Assembly (NCBI GenBank): GCA_048268845.1 | Contig: JBLWUQ010000001.1 | Location: 1-64,000 of the forward strand | Reading direction: 5' to 3' | Length of the DNA: 64,000 nucleotides | Source of the DNA: Muriiphilus sp048268845 | GTDB taxonomy: Bacteria > Pseudomonadota > Alphaproteobacteria > Rhodobacterales > Rhodobacteraceae | Part shown: one piece after another, positions 34,475-42,785 of the stretch | Numbering within the stretch: the stretch's first letter is position 1 | Layout of the letters: each line of letters starts with the position of its first letter | The notes under the pieces: model-generated | Told to the model about the DNA's origin: nothing | Seen by the model: the letters and a program-made list of their open reading frames with translations, nothing else | The model's database searches: none | Program-made: the position numbers and the translations under genes

Positions 34475-35266
34475 ATGACATTCCAACCGGTCATCCCCTT
34501 CTCCGGACTGGCCGGTTGGGCCTTTCTGCAACGCACCCGCGCGGCGCAGCAATCATCCCATCAGGCAAGCCCTGTGCTCGCCCGTGACACCGCCTATTTC
34601 GCCGAGAAAATCGGCAAGATCAGCAGTGCCGGCGATCTTGTCGGTGACTATCGCTTGCTCAAGGTCGCATTGGGTGCCTTCGGGCTTGATGCCGACCTCC
34701 CCAACAAGGCCTTCATCCGGCAGGTCCTCGAGGGCGGCTCGATCGCCTCCGACAGCCTTGCCAACCGCATGGTCGACAAACGCTACCTCGCGCTGACAAA
34801 GGCCTTCGGCTTCGATCTTGGCACGCCGCGCACCAAGCTCACCGATTTCCCCGACGAAATCCTGTCGGCCTACCGCGGCCGCCAGTTCGAAATCGCCGTC
34901 GGCGAACAGGACAACAACCTGCGCATGGCCATGTCGCTGCCGCGCGACCTCGGCGCCATTGCCCGCACCGAGAACTCCGCGGACGGCCGCTGGTTCGCCG
35001 TCATGGGCAATGAACCCGTCCGAAAGGTGTTCGAAACCGCACTCGGCCTGCCGCCGAGCCTGGCCCTGCTCGACATCGACCGCCAGCTCACCGTCTTTCG
35101 AGACCGTGCCAAGGCGGTGTTCGGCAACGGCGAGGTGAGCCAGTTCGCCAACTCCGACCGGGTCGAGGAGCTGAACCGCCTTTTCCTCGTCCGCGCGCAA
35201 ATCGCCAATGGAAACAACATCATGTCACCCGGTGCCATCGCGTTGACACTGTTGCGACCGTCCTAG
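34475..35266 (+). CDS. DUF1217 flagellar-cluster protein
   Basis: A 263-residue protein of the DUF1217 family, with recurrent helical segments (DTAYFAEKIGKISSAGDLVGDYRLLKVALGAFGL and RYLALTKAFGF). Family members sit in alphaproteobacterial flagellar clusters and have no firmly assigned function. It completes the flaF-flbT-DUF1217 operon and its end overlaps the convergent fliI gene by four bases. No signal peptide is visible. Confidence 0.85.
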   Translation: MTFQPVIPFSGLAGWAFLQRTRAAQQSSHQASPVLARDTAYFAEKIGKISSAGDLVGDYRLLKVALGAFGLDADLPNKAFIRQVLEGGSIASDSLANRMVDKRYLALTKAFGFDLGTPRTKLTDFPDEILSAYRGRQFEIAVGEQDNNLRMAMSLPRDLGAIARTENSADGRWFAVMGNEPVRKVFETALGLPPSLALLDIDRQLTVFRDRAKAVFGNGEVSQFANSDRVEELNRLFLVRAQIANGNNIMSPGAIALTLLRPS

Positions 35267-36597
35267 GAAGGCCCAGCTTCCGCACCGTTACCGGGTGCAA
35301 GGCAGGCCGCCAACCTGCGAAAACTCGCGGCGGCATCGTCTCGTTCATCCTGCGCGAGGAACGCATCAAGCCCGGGCCAGCTGTCGATTGCCGCGTCCAG
35401 CGTCGGATCCGAACCGGCCGCATACAGCCCCGCGCGGATCATCATCTCGGACCGGTCATAGGCACCCAGCCGTTTGCGCGCCTCGGAGATCAAGGTATTC
35501 TCGGCCGGGCTCGCGGCATCCGGAAGTGCGCGCGATACAGACCGCAGCAGGTCGATTGCCGGGAACCGTCCGCGTTCCGCGATCTTGCGATCCAGAACCA
35601 CGTGACCGTCGAGCACGCCGCGCAGAATGTCGGCCACAGGCTCCTCCATATCCGACCCCGCCACCAAGACCGTGAACACCGCGGTGATGTCACCTGCCGT
35701 GTCCGACCCCGGACCGGCCCGCTCGCAAAGCGCGGTGATCTGGTGCGCGGTCGACGGCGGAAACCCCCGCAGGCTGCCACCCTCGCCCGCGGCCAGCGCA
35801 ATCTCGCGATGCGCCTCGGCGAACCGGGTGACCGAATCGGCCAGAAACAACACGTGCCGCCCCTGGTCGCGGAAGTGTTCCGCCACCGCCATCGCCGTCC
35901 AGCCGCAGCGGCGGCGCACGAGTGGCGACTGATCCGACGTTGCCGCCACGACCACGGCGCGCGCCATGCCGGCGGCTCCAAGAACCCGCTCGATGAACTC
36001 GCGCACCTCGCGCCCGCGCTCGCCGATCAGCGCGATGACGACGACATCGGCATGAACCCCCCGCGCGAGCTTCGCCAGGAGCGTGGATTTCCCGACTCCG
36101 GAGCCGGCGAAAAGCCCGATCCGCTGCCCGCGCACGATCGGCAGCATCGTATTGAAGACCGCCAATCCGGTCTCGAGCCGCGCACCAAGCACCCGCCGCT
36201 CGGTCGGGTTCACCGGCTGACCGCGCAGCACCCGTGCCTGCCGCCCGCGCAACAACGGCCGCCCGTCGAGCGGTTCGCCCATCGGGTCGATCACCCGGCC
36301 GATCCAGCCATCGTCAGGCGCGATCTGGCTGGATCCGATCAGCACGACCCGCGCGCCGATCTGAAGCCCCTCGACATCGCCATCGGGCAGGACGGACATG
36401 AGGTCTTCGGCAAGGTTCAGCACCTCGCCGCGCCGTCCGCCCGCGCCGATCGTGACCATGTCTCCCTGCGCCGCGACATGCGACAGGCCCGCGACATCGA
36501 CCGTGCCGCGCCCGATCCGCACCACCCGCCCGACATCGCAGGCAACCGGTATCGCGGCGATCTCGGCCACAAGATTTTCAAATCCGAACTGTTTCAT
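35263..36597 (-). CDS. fliI: Flagellum-specific ATP synthase FliI
   Basis: A 444-residue F1-beta-like ATPase of the type III export apparatus. It shows Walker A GLFAGSGVGKSTLL, VVIALIGERGREVREFIE, Walker B HVLFLADSVTRFAEAHREIAL and GEGGSLRGFPPS. It forms a hexamer at the export gate with FliH and FliJ and helps unload substrates from chaperones. The gene is divergent from flgB; the 81-base gap carries a CtrA-like box. Confidence 0.95.
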   Translation of the reverse strand: MKQFGFENLVAEIAAIPVACDVGRVVRIGRGTVDVAGLSHVAAQGDMVTIGAGGRRGEVLNLAEDLMSVLPDGDVEGLQIGARVVLIGSSQIAPDDGWIGRVIDPMGEPLDGRPLLRGRQARVLRGQPVNPTERRVLGARLETGLAVFNTMLPIVRGQRIGLFAGSGVGKSTLLAKLARGVHADVVVIALIGERGREVREFIERVLGAAGMARAVVVAATSDQSPLVRRRCGWTAMAVAEHFRDQGRHVLFLADSVTRFAEAHREIALAAGEGGSLRGFPPSTAHQITALCERAGPGSDTAGDITAVFTVLVAGSDMEEPVADILRGVLDGHVVLDRKIAERGRFPAIDLLRSVSRALPDAASPAENTLISEARKRLGAYDRSEMMIRAGLYAAGSDPTLDAAIDSWPGLDAFLAQDERDDAAASFRRLAACLAPGNGAEAGPS

Positions 36598-36641
36598 CGT
36601 GCCCTCCTGGCTGGCTGAAACCGTTTATAAACGAATCAGGG

Positions 36642-36656
36642 TTAAGCCTTGGTTGA
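36642..36656. promoter_or_regulatory. CtrA-like box in the fliI/flgB divergent promoter
   Basis: TTAA-N7-TTGA on the plus strand, seven of eight positions of the CtrA consensus TTAA-N7-TTAA. A GAATC CcrM site lies at 36633-36637. It is placed to serve both fliI and the flgB operon. Confidence 0.5.
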
Positions 36657-36678
36657 ACGCAATCGAGGCAGAAACCCG

Positions 36679-37068
36679 ATGTTCGAGAAACTTGAAGTTC
36701 TTCAGTTGGCGCAGGGCTTGGCGCGATACAGCGCCGCGCGTCAGGCCGCCATTGCCGAAAACGTGGCCAACGCCGACACGCCGGGCTACCGCGCCCGCGA
36801 CCTTGCACCGTTCTCCGAGGTGTTTCGCACCACCGACGGTGCCATGCGGGCAACGCGGGCGGGGCATCTGGCCGGTGGCGCAGGCAGCGCCGAATTCACC
36901 CCGCGCGAGGCAATTCGCCCCGGCGCGACCTCGCCCGATGGCAATACCGTCACACTCGAAACTGAGATGTTCGCCGCCGCCGAAGCCAAGAGTGTCCATG
37001 ACCGTGCGCTGGCGATCTACCGCTCGTCCATGTCGGTCCTGCGCACCGCCGCCTCGGGCCGCGGATAG
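36679..37068 (+). CDS. flgB: Flagellar basal-body rod protein FlgB
   Basis: A 129-residue rod protein with the N-terminal motif RQAAIAENVANADTPGYRARDLAPF shared by the rod/hook family, and a C-terminal coiled coil. It forms the proximal rod. The start is ATG 36679 (MFEKLEVLQLAQGLARYSAARQ). It leads a rightward operon flgB-flgC-fliE-fliQ-flgF-flgG-flgA-flgH-fliL-like with very short gaps. Confidence 0.95.
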   Translation: MFEKLEVLQLAQGLARYSAARQAAIAENVANADTPGYRARDLAPFSEVFRTTDGAMRATRAGHLAGGAGSAEFTPREAIRPGATSPDGNTVTLETEMFAAAEAKSVHDRALAIYRSSMSVLRTAASGRG

Positions 37069-37079
37069 GGGGCGGAAAG

Positions 37080-37472
37080 ATGAGCGACCTTCTCACCTCG
37101 ATCCGCGCGGCGACCAGCGGCATGGCCAGTCAGGCGGCCCGCCTGCGGCATGTCTCCGAAAACATCGCCAACACCGATACGCCGGGCTATCGGCGCAAGA
37201 CCGTCGCCTTCGAGCAGGTGCTCGAAGGTGGGCGCCCGACCGGCCAGGTCGAACCTGGTCCGGTGCGGCTCGACCGGGGCGCGCTGCCGCGGATATACGA
37301 CCCGACACATCCGCTGGCAGACGAAACCGGCCACTATGATGGATCGAATGTCGATCTGGTGGTCGAAATCGCTGACGCGCGCGAAGCGCAGCGCAGCTAC
37401 GAGGCGAACCTCAAGATGTTCGAGCAGGCACGCGACATGGGTCGCAGCCTGCTCGAACTGCTGCGCCGATAG
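37080..37472 (+). CDS. flgC: Flagellar basal-body rod protein FlgC
   Basis: A 130-residue rod protein. The N-terminal rod motif is LRHVSENIANTDTPGYRRKTVAFEQ and the C-terminal helix EAQRSYEANLKMFEQARDMGRSLLELL is typical. It forms part of the proximal rod with FlgB and FlgF. GGGGGCGGAAAG precedes the ATG. It lies 11 bases after flgB and before fliE. Confidence 0.95.
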   Translation: MSDLLTSIRAATSGMASQAARLRHVSENIANTDTPGYRRKTVAFEQVLEGGRPTGQVEPGPVRLDRGALPRIYDPTHPLADETGHYDGSNVDLVVEIADAREAQRSYEANLKMFEQARDMGRSLLELLRR

Positions 37473-37482
37473 GAGGTCCTGA

Positions 37483-37773
37483 ATGGACGTGAAATCCGCC
37501 CTTGCGGCACAGGGATATGCCGCCACCCGCCCGGCCACGGCGCCGAAGGTGCAGCCGGACGGGGCAGGCGCGGCCTTCGCCGGGCTCGCCAGCGATTTTG
37601 CCGCGACGCTGAAACAGGGCGAGGAGACCGCGCAGGCCGCGATGGTCGGTGGTGCCGATCCGCACGCGCTGGTCATGGCGCTGGCACAGACCGAACTGGC
37701 CGTCGAGACCGCCGTGACGGTGCGCAACAAGGTGGTCGAAGCCTATCAGGAAATCCTGCGGATGCCGGTGTAA
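37483..37773 (+). CDS. fliE: Flagellar hook-basal body protein FliE
   Basis: A 96-residue protein with the FliE C-terminal signature AGLASDFAATLKQGEETAQAAMVGGADPHALVMALAQTELAVETAVTVRNKVVEAYQEILRMPV. FliE is the first rod-type subunit exported and links the MS ring/export gate to the rod. AGGAGG precedes the start. Two bases separate it from fliQ. Confidence 0.94.
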   Translation: MDVKSALAAQGYAATRPATAPKVQPDGAGAAFAGLASDFAATLKQGEETAQAAMVGGADPHALVMALAQTELAVETAVTVRNKVVEAYQEILRMPV

Positions 37774-37775
37774 CC

Positions 37776-38042
37776 ATGGATGAGATCGTCTTTTTCGACA
37801 CGATGCGCGCGGCCCTCTGGAACGCCGTGATCATCTCGCTGCCGATCCTGTCGGTGGCGCTGGTTGCGGGCGTGGCGGTGGGGCTGTTCCAGGCGCTGAC
37901 GTCGATCCAGGAAATGACGCTGACCTTCGTGCCGAAACTGGCGGCGATCCTTGCGGTGTTCTGGGTTTCGATGGGCTTCATGTCCTCGACGCTGACCAGC
38001 TTTTTCCAGAACACCATCATCCCGCTGATTGCCGGAGGCTGA
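37776..38042 (+). CDS. fliQ: Flagellar export gate protein FliQ
   Basis: An 88-residue inner-membrane protein with two hydrophobic helices and the FliQ/SctS signature AVIISLPILSVALVAGVAVGLFQALTSIQEMTLTFVPKL. It forms part of the FliPQR core of the type III export channel. fliP and fliR are encoded elsewhere in the cluster rather than next to it. It is followed one base later by flgF. Confidence 0.94.
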   Translation: MDEIVFFDTMRAALWNAVIISLPILSVALVAGVAVGLFQALTSIQEMTLTFVPKLAAILAVFWVSMGFMSSTLTSFFQNTIIPLIAGG

Positions 38043-38043
38043 C

Positions 38044-38763
38044 ATGGACGCAGCCCTTTACACCACCCTCACCCGCCAATCCGGCCTGATGGCCGAGATG
38101 GAAGCGGTCGCCAACAACATCGCCAACGCCTCGACCACCGGCTACCGGCGGCAGGGCGTCATCTTCTCGGAATTCGTTGCGGCGCTCGGCAATGGCGACC
38201 CGTCGGTGTCCATGGCGCTGGGCAATGTCCGCGACACAAGGCTCGACCAGGCGCCGTTGAAACAGACCGGCGGCACCTTCGACCTCGCGATCGAAGGCGA
38301 CGGGTTCTTCATGGTCGAAGGGCCTGACGGACCGCTCCTGACCCGCGCCGGCAGCTTCACGCCCTCCGATACCGGCGAGCTGGTCACGCTCGACGGGTTG
38401 CGCCTGCTCGATGCCGGCGGCGCGCCGGTGTTCGTGCCGCCCGATGCGCTTGCGGTTTCGGTGGCCGCCGATGGCACCATGTCCGCCGACGGGCGCCCGC
38501 TGACCGAGATCGGGCTCTACCTGCCCGTCGACCCCAACGACCTGACCCACCGCGACGGCGTGCGCTTAAACGCGCCCGGCGGAACCCAGCCGGTGATCGA
38601 GGGCGGGCGTATCCTGCAAGGATTTCTCGAATCCTCCAACGTCGACCCGGTGGGTGAGATCGCTCGGATGATCGAGATCCAGCGCGCCTACGAAATGGGC
38701 CAGACCTTTCTTGACCGCGAAGATGAACGCATCCGCGGCGTGATCCGCTCGATCGGCCGTTAA
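38044..38763 (+). CDS. flgF: Flagellar basal-body rod protein FlgF
   Basis: A 239-residue rod protein starting MDAALYTTLTRQSGLMAEMEAVANNIANASTTGYRRQGVIFSEF, with the rod/hook family N-terminal motif and the C-terminal helix RMIEIQRAYEMGQTFLDREDERIRGVI. It contributes to the proximal rod beneath FlgG. The start is ATG 38044, one base after the fliQ stop. Length is normal for FlgF. Confidence 0.93.
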   Translation: MDAALYTTLTRQSGLMAEMEAVANNIANASTTGYRRQGVIFSEFVAALGNGDPSVSMALGNVRDTRLDQAPLKQTGGTFDLAIEGDGFFMVEGPDGPLLTRAGSFTPSDTGELVTLDGLRLLDAGGAPVFVPPDALAVSVAADGTMSADGRPLTEIGLYLPVDPNDLTHRDGVRLNAPGGTQPVIEGGRILQGFLESSNVDPVGEIARMIEIQRAYEMGQTFLDREDERIRGVIRSIGR

Positions 38764-38780
38764 CCAAGGAGACCGCCACC

Positions 38781-39566
38781 ATGCGCGCCCTGAATATCGC
38801 GGCCACCGGAATGCTGGCCCAGCAAATGCGGGTCGAGACGATCGCGAACAACCTCGCGAACATGTCGACCACCGGCTACAACGCCCGCCGGGCCGAGTTC
38901 GCCGATCTGCACTACCAACAGCAGACCCGCGCAGGCACGATCAACGCCGCCGACGGCACGGTGCTGCCCACCGGCGTTCAGCTTGGCCTCGGCGTGCGGC
39001 CCACCGCGGTGTCGGTGAGCATCCAGCAAGGCGCGTTGACCCAGACCGGCGGCGATCTTGACATCGCAATCGAAGGCCGCGGCTATCTCGAAGTTACGCT
39101 GCCTTCGGGCGCTGCGGGCTTCACCCGCGACGGTGGGCTGAAACGCACCGGCGACGGGCTGATCGTCACCTCCGACGGCTATCCGGTCGTGCCCGACATC
39201 ACCATCCCCGCCGATGTGCGCGCGATCTCGATCAACGCCGACGGCGAGGTCTACGCCTATTTCAACGACGAGGTCGAAGCCCAGCTTCTGGGGCAGTTTT
39301 CGCTGGCGCAGTTCACCAACGAAAAGGGGCTCGAGGCGATCGGGTCGAACACATTCGTTGAAACCGCGGCGTCCGGCCCGCCGCTTGTCGGAATGCCCGG
39401 TGAAGACGGCCTGGGCGCGCTGCGTCAGGGTTATCTCGAGCAAAGCTCGGTCGATGCCGTGCGCGAGATCACCGAACTGATCGAGGCGCAGCGCGGCTAT
39501 GAGCTGAATTCCAAGGTCATCACCGCCGCCGACCAGATGCTGGCCGCCACGACGCAGGTGCGCTGA
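38781..39566 (+). CDS. flgG: Flagellar distal rod protein FlgG
   Basis: A 261-residue protein beginning MRALNIAATGMLAQQMRVETIANNLANMSTTGYNARRAEFADLHYQQ and ending ELIEAQRGYELNSKVITAADQMLAATTQVR, the classic FlgG ends. It polymerises into the distal rod that spans the peptidoglycan and outer membrane. AAGGAGA precedes the ATG. Its TGA overlaps the flgA start (TGATG). Confidence 0.97.
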   Translation: MRALNIAATGMLAQQMRVETIANNLANMSTTGYNARRAEFADLHYQQQTRAGTINAADGTVLPTGVQLGLGVRPTAVSVSIQQGALTQTGGDLDIAIEGRGYLEVTLPSGAAGFTRDGGLKRTGDGLIVTSDGYPVVPDITIPADVRAISINADGEVYAYFNDEVEAQLLGQFSLAQFTNEKGLEAIGSNTFVETAASGPPLVGMPGEDGLGALRQGYLEQSSVDAVREITELIEAQRGYELNSKVITAADQMLAATTQVR

Positions 39567-40015
39567 TGCGCCTTTTCGCCTTCATCCTCGCGCTGATCTT
39601 CGCCGGCCCGCCTGCCATGGCCGAGACGGTGCTTGCCGCACGCACCGTCCGGGCACAGTCGATCCTCGCGCCGGGCGACGTCACGCTGGCGGTGCAGGAC
39701 ATACCCGGCACCTACGCCGCCATCGACGAGGCAGTCGGCCTCGAAGCCCGCGTGGTGCTCTATGCCGGGCGACCGATCCGCATCGAAGACCTCGGCCCGC
39801 CCGCCATTGTCGACCGAAACCAGATCGTCACCCTGATCTATCGCGCCGGAGGCGTGGCGATTGCCGCAGAGGGTCGGGCGCTGGCCCGCGCCGGCATCGG
39901 CGACAGCCTGCGGGTGATGAACCTTGCCTCGCGCCAGACCGTTACCGGCCTTGTCCGCATGGACGGCACGGTTTCGGTCGGCCCGCTTTCCCCTTCACTG
40001 CTGCCTCAGGAGTAA
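39566..40015 (+). CDS. flgA: Flagella basal-body P-ring formation chaperone FlgA
   Basis: A 149-residue periplasmic protein. The signal peptide (MRLFAFILALIFAGPPAMA) is followed by a short FlgA/SAF-like domain (ARTVRAQSILAPGDVTLAVQDIPG) with the conserved C-terminal segment GRALARAGIGDSLRVMNLASRQTVTGLV. It helps FlgI assemble the P ring. It is short, as in other alphaproteobacteria. The ATG overlaps the flgG stop, and flgH follows after six bases. Confidence 0.93.
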   Translation: MRLFAFILALIFAGPPAMAETVLAARTVRAQSILAPGDVTLAVQDIPGTYAAIDEAVGLEARVVLYAGRPIRIEDLGPPAIVDRNQIVTLIYRAGGVAIAAEGRALARAGIGDSLRVMNLASRQTVTGLVRMDGTVSVGPLSPSLLPQE

Positions 40016-40021
40016 CGCATC

Positions 40022-40753
40022 ATGCGGATCCGCACCCCCCTGTTCGCCCTCGCGACCCTCGTCCTCACGCTGTCCGGCTGCGGCGACCGGCTGGAAAACA
40101 TCGGTCGCCCGCCGGAACTGACCAGCATCGAAGGCTCGCGCGAGGCCGCGGCGATGAACACCTTGCCGCTGCCGCGCGATGTCACCGCGCGAACCGCCGC
40201 TGACGGCGCATCGCTCTGGACCGGCGGGCGACGGTCGCTGCTGGGCGATCGCCGGGCGCAGGCGGCTGGCGACATCCTGACCGTGGTGATCGAGATCGAC
40301 GATGAGGCCGAGTTTTCCAACATGACCCAGCGCGGGCGGTCGGGTTCGGAAAAGATGACCATCGGCGCCTTTCTCGGCATTCCGCAACTCGGTCCGTTGG
40401 CGAATGTGGCGCTCGATCCGGGCGTGGCGGTCAGCTCGACCGGTGCCAGCGCCGGCGACGGCACCACCCGGCGCAACGAGGAGCTGACCCTGCGTATCGC
40501 CGCAACGGTCGTCGGCACGCTGCCCAACGGTGTGCTGCAAATTCAGGGCAGCCAGGAGGTGCGCGTGAACAACGAACTGCGCGAATTGCTCGTCACCGGC
40601 TACGTCCGGCCCGCGGATGTATCACGCCAGAACGAGGTTCCATATGACAAGATCGCCTCGGCACGGATTTCCTATGGCGGGCGCGGGCAGATCACCGACA
40701 TGCAGCAACCCCGGATCGGCCAGCAGCTGACCGACATCATCCTCCCGTTCTGA
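40022..40753 (+). CDS. flgH: Flagellar L-ring lipoprotein FlgH
   Basis: A 243-residue outer-membrane lipoprotein. The lipobox TLSGC places the lipidated cysteine at residue 20. The FlgH core includes SLWTGGRRSLLGDRRAQAAGDILTVVIEIDDEAEFSN and LPNGVLQIQGSQEVRVNNELRELLVTGYVRP. It forms the L ring around the distal rod. AGGAGTAACGC precedes the start. It ends seven bases before the fliL paralogue. Confidence 0.96.
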   Translation: MRIRTPLFALATLVLTLSGCGDRLENIGRPPELTSIEGSREAAAMNTLPLPRDVTARTAADGASLWTGGRRSLLGDRRAQAAGDILTVVIEIDDEAEFSNMTQRGRSGSEKMTIGAFLGIPQLGPLANVALDPGVAVSSTGASAGDGTTRRNEELTLRIAATVVGTLPNGVLQIQGSQEVRVNNELRELLVTGYVRPADVSRQNEVPYDKIASARISYGGRGQITDMQQPRIGQQLTDIILPF

Positions 40754-40759
40754 GCACAG

Positions 40760-41275
40760 ATGATGGCAAAACTCGTTCCTATCGTGCTCGCCGTGATCGG
40801 CCTAGGTGTCGGGCTGGGTGTCGGCGTTCTCCTGCGCCCTGACCCCGAACCACCTGCGGCAGCACTCTCCGATCCCTGTGGCGAGGTCGCGGCGCCCGTC
40901 GCCGCGGCGGCCGCAGGGGGCGGCGGTCACGGCGATGGCGAGACCGCCAGCGGGACCGAATTCGTCAAGATCAACAACCAGTTCGTGATCCCCGTGGTTC
41001 ACGATGAGGTCATCGCCGCACTGGTGGTCATGTCGCTCAGCCTCGAGGTGACCTCCGGCCAGACCGAGGCGATCTATCAACGCGAACCGAAATTGCGCGA
41101 CGTGTTCCTGCAGGTGCTGTTCGACCATGCCAATGCTGGCGGCTTCGATGGTGCGTTCACCCAGGGCGGACGCATGGGGGCCCTGCGAAACGCCCTGACC
41201 GAGACCGCGCGGGCCGCCATCGGGCCGCAGGTTCTCGACGTGCTGATCACCGATCTCGCCCGCCAGGATCTGTGA
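40760..41275 (+). CDS. FliL-like flagellar basal body-associated protein (paralogue 1)
   Basis: A 171-residue protein with one N-terminal membrane helix (LVPIVLAVIGLGVGLGVGVLL), a flexible Gly/Ala linker and a periplasmic domain of FliL type (EFVKINNQFVIPVV ... PKLRDVFLQVLFDHANAGGFDGAF ... VLDVLITDLARQDL). FliL proteins ring the stator and raise motor torque. A second, more canonical FliL is encoded at 50877-51368. Two adjacent ATG codons (40760, 40763) are possible starts. It closes the flgB operon and is convergent with the FliJ-like gene. Confidence 0.75.
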   Translation: MMAKLVPIVLAVIGLGVGLGVGVLLRPDPEPPAAALSDPCGEVAAPVAAAAAGGGGHGDGETASGTEFVKINNQFVIPVVHDEVIAALVVMSLSLEVTSGQTEAIYQREPKLRDVFLQVLFDHANAGGFDGAFTQGGRMGALRNALTETARAAIGPQVLDVLITDLARQDL

Positions 41276-41277
41276 TA

Positions 41278-41676
41278 CTAGCCTGACCCTGCCGCATTTC
41301 GGCGCACCAGGCGCTGCGCGCGCTCGGCGTCCGCCGCCTGCCGCAGGCCGGCGACCGCCTCGGCCCGGCCAAAGGCGCGCCGGGCCACGACCCCCTGCGC
41401 CTCACGACGCGCTGCCGCCTCCGCCAGCGCCGCATTCAGCGCCCGTTTGCGCGTGGCAACCCAGGCCTGCCACGGACCGTCGCGCCCCGAGAGCCGGGCA
41501 CAATCGTCATCCGCCCCGTCGACCAGCGCTGCCGACCGGGTCTGCAAGGCATCGTCAAGCTCAGCAATCGCCGCGCGCAGGGCAGCTACCTCAGCAGTCA
41601 CATCCTTGAGGCGCGCCAGCTCGGCGTCGAGGACGAGCTGCGTCACCCGCGCCATCTCGGCCAGTTCCGCCGTCAC
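41278..41676 (-). CDS. Small coiled-coil flagellar-cluster protein (possibly FliJ-like)
   Basis: A 132-residue, almost fully helical protein rich in Ala, Arg and Glu (LDAELARLKDVTAEVAALRAAIAELDDALQTRS). No membrane segment or signal peptide is seen. Its position directly downstream of flhB, with which it overlaps by four bases, and its coiled-coil nature suggest a FliJ-type export chaperone/ATPase stalk, but coiled coils of this size are not diagnostic. Confidence 0.6.
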   Translation of the reverse strand: MTAELAEMARVTQLVLDAELARLKDVTAEVAALRAAIAELDDALQTRSAALVDGADDDCARLSGRDGPWQAWVATRKRALNAALAEAAARREAQGVVARRAFGRAEAVAGLRQAADAERAQRLVRRNAAGSG

Positions 41677-42785
41677 TGGTTCGGACCCCGCGGCGCACGG
41701 CCCGACCGCGCCCGCATCTTCTGCCGCATCGCCTCGGCGAAGCGGATGGCCGCCGCGATCTGCTGATAGTGTTCCGGCCGGATCTCGTCACCGATTGCGA
41801 CGCTTGCGTGCACCGCCCGCGCGGTCGGCGGGTCAGAGTGGATCGGCACCCCCGCCTCGGCCGCAACCTCGCGGATGCGCGCGGCGACCTCATCGACGCC
41901 CTTCGCAACGCAGATCGGCGCGGCGCCGGGCTTGCGGCTCCACTTCAGGGCCACGGCGAAATGGGTCGGGTTGACCACCACCACGTCGGCCTTAGGCACA
42001 TCCGCCAGCATCCGGTTCATCGCGATGTCATACCCGCGCTGGCGACGCTGCTGCTTCATGTGGGGATCGCCTTCGGACTGCTTGGCCTCGTCCATCAGGT
42101 CCTTGCGCGACATCCGATGGCGGCGCAGATGCTCGTGCCGCTGCCAGAGAAAGTCGGCACCGCCGATCACCAGCGCGATCACCACCACCAGCGACAGGAA
42201 CCGCACGCAGAGATCGAGCAGAACAGCCGTCGCCATCGCCGGGCTCAGCGCCAGCGTTCCCAGCACCTCGGGCATCCGGCGCCACAGAAACACCCCGAGA
42301 ACCGTGGAATAGATCACAAGCTTGAAGAAACTCTTGGCAAACTCGAACAGCCCGGAGCGTCCGAACTTGTTCTTCGCATTCGACAGGATGCTGATCCGGC
42401 TCGCCTTTGGTTTCAGCTTTTCCGGCGCGACGACGAAACTCCGTTGCGCCACGATGGACAGGATCGCAAACGCCGCCGGAACCAGCAGCCAGGGCGCGAG
42501 CTCACCGGCGGTTCCGGCAAGGATCGTGCCGAGTATCGGCCAGTGCCCGCCGGAAAACAGATCGGCCGACAGCGTATCCGGGTGCGAGATCAGCCCGGTC
42601 ATCACCGCGCCGAACCCGGTCAGAAGCGGCCCGCCCAGCGACAGCGCGGCGACCAGAAATCCGCCGTAGCTGGCAGCCGCAGTCAGATCGGTCGAGCGTG
42701 GCACCTCGCCTTTCTTGCGGGCGTCATCGAGCTTTTTCTGCGTTGGCTCGTGCTGCTTGTCGTCCTCGTCCTGCCCCTCGGCCAT
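41673..42785 (-). CDS. flhB: Flagellar export gate switch protein FlhB
   Basis: A 370-residue membrane protein with four N-terminal helices and a cytoplasmic C-domain carrying the autocleavage motif NPTH in VVVNPTHFAVALKW. Self-cleavage between N and P, with FliK input, switches export from hook to filament subunits. The charged N-terminus (MAEGQDEDDKQHEPTQKKLDDARKKGEVPRS) is typical. The ATG at 42785 overlaps the fliR TGA. It belongs to the flhA-fliR-flhB export operon. Confidence 0.96.
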   Translation of the reverse strand: MAEGQDEDDKQHEPTQKKLDDARKKGEVPRSTDLTAAASYGGFLVAALSLGGPLLTGFGAVMTGLISHPDTLSADLFSGGHWPILGTILAGTAGELAPWLLVPAAFAILSIVAQRSFVVAPEKLKPKASRISILSNAKNKFGRSGLFEFAKSFFKLVIYSTVLGVFLWRRMPEVLGTLALSPAMATAVLLDLCVRFLSLVVVIALVIGGADFLWQRHEHLRRHRMSRKDLMDEAKQSEGDPHMKQQRRQRGYDIAMNRMLADVPKADVVVVNPTHFAVALKWSRKPGAAPICVAKGVDEVAARIREVAAEAGVPIHSDPPTARAVHASVAIGDEIRPEHYQQIAAAIRFAEAMRQKMRARSGRAPRGPNQ

